A stretch of 64,000 bases of DNA from Neopestalotiopsis rosae. Lineage: Eukaryota > Ascomycota > Sordariomycetes > Amphisphaeriales > Sporocadaceae. A model generated the notes under the pieces. It was given only the letters and a program-made list of their open reading frames with translations. It did no database searches and had not been told where the DNA came from. Numbering within the stretch: position 1 is the first letter of the stretch; the number at the start of each line of letters is the position of its first letter. Position numbers and translations under genes: made by a program. Of the stretch, positions 57,586-64,000 are shown in pieces. The stretch covers positions 7,316,001-7,380,000 of the forward strand of contig JALGAS010000002.1 in the NCBI GenBank assembly GCA_023078685.1, written 5' to 3'.

Positions 57586-57885
57586 TTACGCCTGTACGGC
57601 GGTCTTCTCGTTCAGCACGCTGGCCTTTCGTGGCCGCATGACGGCATCTTGACTGGTCATGCGTCGGTCGAGGGCGCGCTCCAACTTGGCACCAAGGGCC
57701 AGCTTGCTCATGTGGGCTGTCTTGGCCTCGGAGAGTTCGACACGCTGCTTGGTGAGAGCCTTGTTCTCCATGCGCTCCAGACCGGTTCCAATGTTGCTGA
57801 TTTCGGCGTGGGCGCTGTCCGTTGTGGCGACTGAGGGGGCCTGCATGCTGTACTGGCTGTAGCGGACAGAGGTTCGGGCCTTCAT
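57586..57885 (-). CDS. small conserved-looking protein, function unknown
   Basis: From ATG 57885 a 99-residue protein with balanced codon use and a strongly amphipathic centre (E-R-M-E-N-K-A-L-T-K-Q-R-V-E-L-S-E-A-K, then K-L-A-L-G-A-K-L-E-R-A-L-D-R-R-M). Both stretches should be helical, perhaps a coiled coil. No signal peptide, membrane segment or known motif. An alternative model places a first exon at 58137-58181 (15 codons, starting MPASLDSSRP), spliced across 257 nt (GTAGGT...AAG) to codon 3 of this frame, giving 112 residues. Both are possible, and the region upstream also looks like a long leader. I do not recognise the family. Confidence 0.6.
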   Translation of the reverse strand: MKARTSVRYSQYSMQAPSVATTDSAHAEISNIGTGLERMENKALTKQRVELSEAKTAHMSKLALGAKLERALDRRMTSQDAVMRPRKASVLNEKTAVQA

Positions 57886-60800
57886 TGTGAGAGCAGAGGT
57901 ATTAGCTTCGATGTATGGATTTTGATCGTAGATGTGTGCAATGTTCTAGAAACTAGGAAACAGTGCAATATGGCGTAAGGTGAAATAGGTATAGAACTTC
58001 AAGAAACGTTGAAAGTAGCGAAGAAAACAGGGGTTCGGCAGTCAATTAGATTGGGCTTGGGGATACAAAGAAAGCATAGAGCACGGGACAGTCCTAATGA
58101 TGGGTGGTGGATTGTTTAGACCAGAACCAAACCTACCGAAGGGGCCATGATGGGGCGCGATGAGTCCAAGGATGCAGGCATTTTGGATCTAGACAATTTA
58201 TCCGAGACGGAAAGTTTTGTGCGTGTGGAATGGAGACTGCTGAAAGAAACAGCAGACAGATGAGTGACTGTTTGCGGCGACAAGCTAGTCGACGATGGAA
58301 GTTGGCGTCAAGTGAGTGGATGTTGTTTTTGCGTTGGTTCGTCGGGCTATGTGGAATGGCCGAATAGATAGCTTGGGATAGCTGACGTCGCCGTAGACCA
58401 GGATGAGGGAGAGAAATCTTAGTAGAACTTGAATTTGGGCACAGCTATGTGGTGTAACGGTGGCACGGGCACGTGGAATTGAAACTGCCGGTGCGAAATC
58501 TTGTCTAAGTAGTCGAAAAAGAAGAATGCAAATCAAACGTCTTGACTCTTTGCGCTGCGGTGATCGTTTGGAGAAACTTGAACGAGAATTTGGGAGGGCC
58601 GGGAATGGGGCGGGCCTCAATTGGTCTGGCTCGAGTCGAAAGAGGAGAATGGAGTGATGTGCTGGTGTGAGTGGGAATGCAGCAGCAGAACGAACAATGA
58701 ACAATGCCACGGGGATTGAACGGAGCAGCTGGAGGAGGCAGCGACGACGAAGGGGGCTTAACGGCTAGCTAGCTAGGTTAGCTCGCTCGACGAATGGGCA
58801 GACGGACGACTCTTGTTTAAACTGCCTTAGCCGCTCGAGGGGGGTCAGAACCGTGAAGGAGATATGCAATGTGACTGGGCGGCTTCGGCCTGGGCACAAC
58901 AAGAACCTTACAGTTCGCAAGGTTCGGATCAGGGTCACAGCGGCATGCTGCTACGAAACAGAAGAGCATCTTCATGGCGCGCATTTGCATATCTTCTTGT
59001 AAATCACATTTGCGTCTGTGTATTTCTCCTCCTGTTCGTCCGATCTCATGGAGTTTGACGCTCGATCAAAAAGGGACCTCGCAGAGACTCGCGCATCTCC
59101 TCTTTGACGCTGTGCCCTACGAGGATGTCTAAGCGCTACTACTGTAGGGTACTGATAACAACCTTGATGAGTTTGAGTCCAACATTCCTCAAAGTCTGTC
59201 CCCAGAGGCCCCATCGCGCCACCGGAAACCCCAGCGGCCCTGTGCTCGTGAGTCCACAGCCAACTGGAGCAAACCGTCACCGCTCTGGTTTCGTAGCGCT
59301 CGCGAGCGGATCGGCATAAGACAGCTTGGGTAGGGCCTGGTGTTGCAACTTGCAAGTGGCCACTGCCCATTCTTGATGGGTGACCCCCTATTCACAGCCG
59401 GGATACTCCCGTCTCTTGAGCGTTATTCATAAAAGTGCTGAAATGAACATGTCTTATAAGTGTAGAAAGTATTTGTTTATGTATTGTTTACTTTTATGCT
59501 TTTCGAAAGGGGCAAGACGAAACTGACACGTCTTTTTGTTGTTTACATGCCTTTTTCACAGAGTTCAAGACTTATGTTTATTCCGTTCGTCCATCTTGCG
59601 CGACATGCTAATGTCTCGGGTGCGCCTATTCTGATGTGCTGTGATGGTTAACCTTGAGCGGAATACAGGTACCTGTCAGCCCGTAAGCTAATGTGAGGGT
59701 ACCGGAAGCGCTTTCGTGAAAACGGGTTTCTGGCGGGGATGAACTGCTATGGAGCACCTAAATCCGCCAACACGTACGGCAATTAGCACTAATTGAGCCG
59801 CTAAAGAGAGTTCAAACTTCAAGCACGATTGGCGCTCACCCAAGTTCTCTTAGCGTGCATTCTGCCACATGGCAAGCGCACGCCGCAAGATCCTCCAATG
59901 CGACCCCATCAGGCATCTTGCAGGAGACAGAACCTTGGAGGGCAGATCCCTTCCTCCCCTCCCACCTCCCCCTCTCTCTGCTCTCGCACCAAAAGATGCC
60001 TATCAACTAAGACTGCTGTCAGTTCACTTGACGCCATGTGGTCAAGATGCAGTATCGGAAACCAGCGACGGATCGAGAAGCGACTTCGATTATACCCGGA
60101 CAATCACTAATTACTGACCAGTGTTTTGCAATCAATGACAGCGCACTACTGTGCACACTTCAAATGTTAGCACTAGACTAATTATGTCTGGTACCACTGG
60201 CACTCGCTCCCATGCCATGTCAAATTCCGCCACACCTCGTTCCTATTCAATTTCACGATGACGGGTTGACCGCGCGCTACCCTAGATGATTATCATTTCG
60301 TGCAGGTGGAGCAATTCCAGGTCCCCTTTTCAGAGCTTCCCAACTGGACCGACCGCCGAGAGACTGGGGAGTCCTCCTTCAGTGCCCTTTCGACCTTCAT
60401 TTTGGGTACGTGAGGGGACTCTCCTTTGGTCTGGCTCAATTTAGGCCACTGCGCTACCATCTCCCGTCAACGGTTTTCGCATCGCGTTAATACGTGCTGG
60501 GGTTTGCCAAGGGTCGGGTTGGGTTCAATTCTGATGGTCAATCCTGGAGAAAATTTTCTCGTGATCATCTTATTCGACGTCATGAGGCAAGGTGAGAAGG
60601 AATAGCATGTTCACCAGGGAAGCATCCGCTGTCCGCCAGGCTTTGTCTGGTGTGGTTAAGTGGCTCGCCAAACCAGTCTGTGAGCGACATCATCGTCACA
60701 ACAATTCTAGTGTGCTACAGTTTACCGAGCTCAGCCCAGCCCAGCCCGGCTCCAGCGTCAGCTCCGCCCTCTCTCACTTGTTTGCCTCGGCATCGAGAAA

Positions 60801-62427
60801 TGCAATGCCAATCACGGTATCAACAGTGACAATATGAACTCGGGTTTTTTGGTAACTATGACCAGTATGAAATTGACATGGACGAATTATTAGTCTACTC
60901 TAGCAGACAAGAGCGGTCGATATGGTCCAGGTATCCCCTTCCATATTATCAAATGTCCACCAGTAAGAGACAGTTGCGTTGCGCCAGCACCTGCCACTTA
61001 TCGCCTTGAGCGTCAACGTGCGGACTTGCCCATGGTGATCAGCATCTCAGCGCTGAGCACCCACACCACCATTACCAAAGTGGTTTCCAAGCAAAGCCAA
61101 GGGTGTCTACTGTGAACCGACTGGTCGACTACTGCAGCAGAGCCAACCACATAGTTCTGTGCACTGAAACCATCTTTCGTCCGGATGAACAACCTCATGA
61201 TCGACACGGCTTAGTTCGTCTGGTCATCAGTACCTGCGCCTTCCGGAGAAATCATGGTTAAAGGAAAGATCATGATCATTGGTTCGAATTTAAGTTGAGG
61301 ACGATGCGATCTGGAATAGACTTAACAGACTCTTGCTGAGTGCTGGTGCTGCTTGTCAAGAATCACTTGAATCTGTGTATCCCAGAGCGCTCTAGGTGCG
61401 ATGGCCAGACTCGTCTAAAATCTCACAGCCCCTGTATGCACTGTTACCTCAGTGCATTGTATGGCAGGGTTTAGCACGTGGCAGAGCCGAACGGGAGGAT
61501 CCTGAGATGATTCTGATTTGGTACAACGTACTGTAGCATAACACATACAAAGTTCCTCGAAGCTACCCTCAGGTCTGTGCAAGTGTATTCACAGCATTGG
61601 GTTCGACATCAAGATACGCATGTATTGCTTCTGAGGACACATGCTAGGTTTTTGTGCGCTATAGCGTAATATCTTGAACCAACAGATTCTTTGCGAGGAT
61701 TCTGATGACACGGCCAGGATATTGGCTGACCTGGATCTGGTCGCATTGTGTCAGGGCTGAGGTTGCATGAGCTCACTCACGTAGACGTACGTGGGCTCGC
61801 TTGCTTTGGTTTCTCTGGTTCCAGGCGCAAGGCACCCTCGGTCGACTGCAGACCGAACAACCACGATCTGGGTTTCGTGACACCCGAGATCCAATCGATC
61901 TGACGCACGATCTGACGGCAGCCAGCAGTGATTCAGCATTGCCGATCCGGCCGTGTTCGGCGTCGTGTTAAGGCACAGCATCCCGTCGAATTCACGGAAC
62001 CTGACTCTTGGGACCGGACGTACGACAGTGATGTCCTCCCGATTCGTTACATTATCATCAGACGATTAAGGCCCTCCCGGTCCTCATTTCAATGCCGCCT
62101 CCGTGCCTTGTGTGTCGTGTATCGCCGCGAGCCCACAGCTTTGAAGTCACACAAGCACAACTCTGTCAAGACCTCAAGGGTGACATTTAAGCAAATGCAT
62201 AAGCGGAATACAGTTTCTGATTACGAGTGCTCAGAGGCATTCCACTAATGTGTTTTAGATTGGAAGTTCTCAGCAATTGGCGTGCTGTATTCACCAACGC
62301 CTCATCATGAGCAAACTAATTGGCTCTCCAGAGGAGTATTCATGAGATCTAATGCGTTGGAGTCTGCATCTTTGCAGCAACACGCTACGGAAGAAAATTC
62401 GTGCCTTCAAATACCGCCGTCTTCAGT
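57886..62427. other. 4.5-kb gene-poor stretch
   Basis: Carries the leader of the small minus-strand gene (57886 to about 58860) and then mostly non-coding sequence. Frames such as 58972-59370 (minus) and 61928-62248 (plus) lack family features. A short stretch at about 59367-59412 resembles the 3' part of 5S rRNA but has no upstream half (see rejected items). Confidence 0.45.
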
Positions 62428-63070
62428 CTACGCGTATACCGCCATCCGGCTACGTCGAGAATCCTTCTTTTCCCGGTTTGATGACTTGGACTTCTTTGCA
62501 TATGCGACGTCTCCACCGTAAGGGACCATATCAGCGCTTGAGGAGCAGGTGGATGAAGTTTCTGTCCCCGATACATTCGTCCGGTAGTCATAATCGTGAG
62601 TCCGCCTGGTCCGGTGCTTGCCTTTGCGGACTGCATAAGCCGGCTCGGGGCTTGAGATTGACGATGATGAGCCTGTGCTTTTTGATCAATTCCTATTCTT
62701 GAACATATGAAGGTGACGATGTCTTACCGTTTCCAATACATTTGCTACAACAACCATGGCCACATGTCTGCACGGACGGTGGCGGGAAGCCCTCGAGTCT
62801 ATATCCGCCTGCATCTTCTACTTGGCCATCGCACCAGCCTTGAGTGTTGGATTCATAGCCACACCGACAGCATGTCCAACTGCCTCTCAAAGTCTTGTAG
62901 TGGCAGTTCTGGAGTGGACAGGACAGAGATGATGGCTGGGGTGCCGAGTATATTGGGTTTGAGCAGGGCGTTTCATAGCCCGTCTCCAAGTCAAAGCCGG
63001 CTTCTGGACAGTAGAGCCACTTGACTGAAGTGTGCTGACATTCATGATAGTGTGGATGCCCGTGACACAT
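62428..63070 (-). CDS. cysteine/histidine-rich protein with basic serine-rich tail
   Basis: Two exons, 62728-63070 and 62428-62672, with a 55-nt intron (GTAAGA...ACAG); 195 residues. Exon 1 holds 14 Cys and several His in paired arrangements (M-C-H-G-H-P-H-Y-H-E-C-Q-H; C-P-L-Q-N-C-H-Y; T-C-C-R-C-G-Y; C-G-H-G-C-C-S-K-C). These resemble fungal proteins with a C/H-rich, probably zinc-binding core, and there is no signal peptide. Without splicing the frame ends 10 codons after the junction. Splicing continues for about 81 codons rich in Ser, Lys and Arg (K-H-R-T-R-R-T-H-D-Y-D-Y, then N-R-E-K-K-D-S-R-R-S-R), with a high share of basic residues. The exon has no ATG long enough to appear as a separate ORF. 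Cytosolic or nuclear; function unknown. Confidence 0.65.
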
Positions 63071-63299
63071 GATGGCGATATATATGACAATGCGATAACA
63101 CAATATAAGTATGACGAATCTGGCGTTTTGCAAATAAGAGACTTGGGCTGTGCTGTCGATGTCCTTCCGATGAAGCACGACTTTTTGGCTCTTTTATATA
63201 CTGATGTCTGATAGCTCACACAAACGAGAATCGCATCGATACTGAATGTCGACTATGCTTGACCTGCTGTTTCGGGCGTGAATTTCTTCTTCGCAGCGA

Positions 63300-63998
63300 T
63301 CACTTGTCCATCCATGCCAGCTGTCCGTGTCCACAGGCTGCAATGCAATCGGTTCTAGACTGGGGACGCCGAATGCTATAGCCTAGTAGATGCGATCTCA
63401 GCTGCATGATGTGAGTGGACAGAAATACACATGCACCACCATTGACTATTTCGTCAAAAGTCCCTTGTACCGCATCTTTGCTCGGGTAGTCAAAGTCATG
63501 TGTCACTCTAGACGTTCCGAGCAGGTCACCGTACTTTAGTCCCTATCGCATCCGGTCCAATGATGCCGTCCACCAGCTGCTCTAGAAGCCAGACATCAGG
63601 TAGTGGTAGGTAAGGCAGTAGACGGGCAAGTCCTGGTTGCGTGTCTGCTGCACGACACCAAATTTGGCTCGCTCGATCCCATTGTGCGCCGCTAGATCGA
63701 TCTACGGTAGCAATCGGGACCCAGGAGAGATGCCGGGCCCAGGGGGCTTATGCGGTCATAGTGAGGGCCGGCATTGCTTTTAAGGCTTCATATCCATCCA
63801 CCCGGTCGTCGGAAACCCTGCAAGCCCTCAGCCCAGTCTTCAGCACCAAATATCGGGGGATGTCCCTGCTGCATCCCCATCAGTACCGTGCGCCAGGGGT
63901 GGTTTTGCTTTTTCCTTCTCGTACGTACGGGAGAGTATCTCTACCTTCTCATGGACCCAGGAACTCGTTCGTTGGGCCAGATTTACTTGCATCAACTT
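63300..63998 (-). pseudogene. frame-broken coding-like sequence at the right edge
   Basis: Three coding-like stretches on the minus strand lie in different frames without good splice sites between them. The first, 63840-63992, opens at ATG 63992 and has 50 codons (S-S-W-V-H-E-K-V-E-I-L-S-R). The second, 63526-63747, is open for 73 codons (L-P-D-V-W-L-L-E-Q-L-V-D-G-I-I). The third, 63300-63505, reads D-F-D-Y-P-S-K-D-A-V-Q-G-T-F-D-E-I-V-N-G. The second and third fit together if one base near 63530 is skipped (T-K / Y-G-D-L-L-G). The pattern suggests a decayed gene or one with an upstream part beyond the window. I recognise no family. Confidence 0.35.
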
Positions 63999-64000
63999 TC

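Noticed and set aside
59367..59412. Stretch resembling the 3' part of 5S rRNA (CTTGATGGGTGACC)
   Set aside because: The upstream half of 5S, including its conserved internal promoter boxes and pairing 5' end, cannot be found in the preceding 100 nt; probably chance or a tiny relic.
61271..61300. GGTTCGAA-type motif that might belong to a tRNA T-loop
   Set aside because: No acceptor, D or anticodon arms can be folded around it on either strand.

Overview
The window reads as nuclear DNA of a filamentous ascomycete, most likely a Sordariomycete such as a member of the Hypocreales. The reasons are many short introns (about 45-80 nt) with GTRNGT donors, CTAAC/CTGAC branch sites and YAG acceptors, plus typical Pezizomycotina families: a HET-domain protein, a Clr5-domain protein, long ankyrin proteins, an allantoate-permease-type transporter, a Zn2Cys6 regulator and a small secreted cysteine-rich protein. 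The order was inferred from overall look only. No rRNA, tRNA, CRISPR array or intact transposon was seen. I rebuilt gene models by hand from splice signals and frame continuity. Exon sums are multiples of three in every model called complete, but no transcript evidence was available.

Layout. 1-3.9 kb: the 3' end of an epimerase/3-beta-HSD-like gene, a glutathione S-transferase, and a long ankyrin protein with an acidic tail. 5.4-14.4 kb: the most interesting block, five adjacent metabolic genes. They are a RidA domain fused to a flavin amine oxidase, a maleylacetate-reductase-like Fe-ADH family enzyme, a 6PGDH-like/DUF1932 dehydrogenase, a 12-exon MFS permease transcribed divergently from the DUF1932 gene, and an NTF2/SnoaL-like protein. 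I infer a small catabolic cluster for an imported amine or amide, with the fused RidA domain handling the imine released by the oxidase. 14.5-16.3 kb: a multi-pass membrane protein whose last exon encodes three tandem repeats. 20.2-22.8 kb: a Clr5-domain protein and the sterol C-5 desaturase.

25.7-38 kb: a small secreted cysteine-rich protein; a HET-domain gene broken by a single-base frameshift; a mitochondrial-type NAD(H) kinase; a Gfo/Idh/MocA oxidoreductase; a lipid-droplet hydrolase (LDAH/DUF2305); and a PlsC acyltransferase of the lysophospholipid type. 39-48 kb: a large regulator with an unusual centrally placed Cys6 domain, a 4.6-kb gene-poor stretch, and a TauD/TfdA-type dioxygenase. 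48-55.8 kb: a long A/T-rich stretch without a convincing gene. 55.8-64 kb: Sec72 (ER translocon), a small conserved-looking protein, another sparse region, a cysteine/histidine-rich protein with a previously hidden basic second exon, and frame-broken coding-like sequence at the right edge.

Housekeeping genes (ERG3, NAD kinase, SEC72, LDAH, PlsC) are intact and ordinary. The accessory part lies in the amine-oxidase block, the HET gene, the secreted protein and the A/T-rich gaps, which resembles the mosaic of core and fast-evolving islands usual in fungal genomes.
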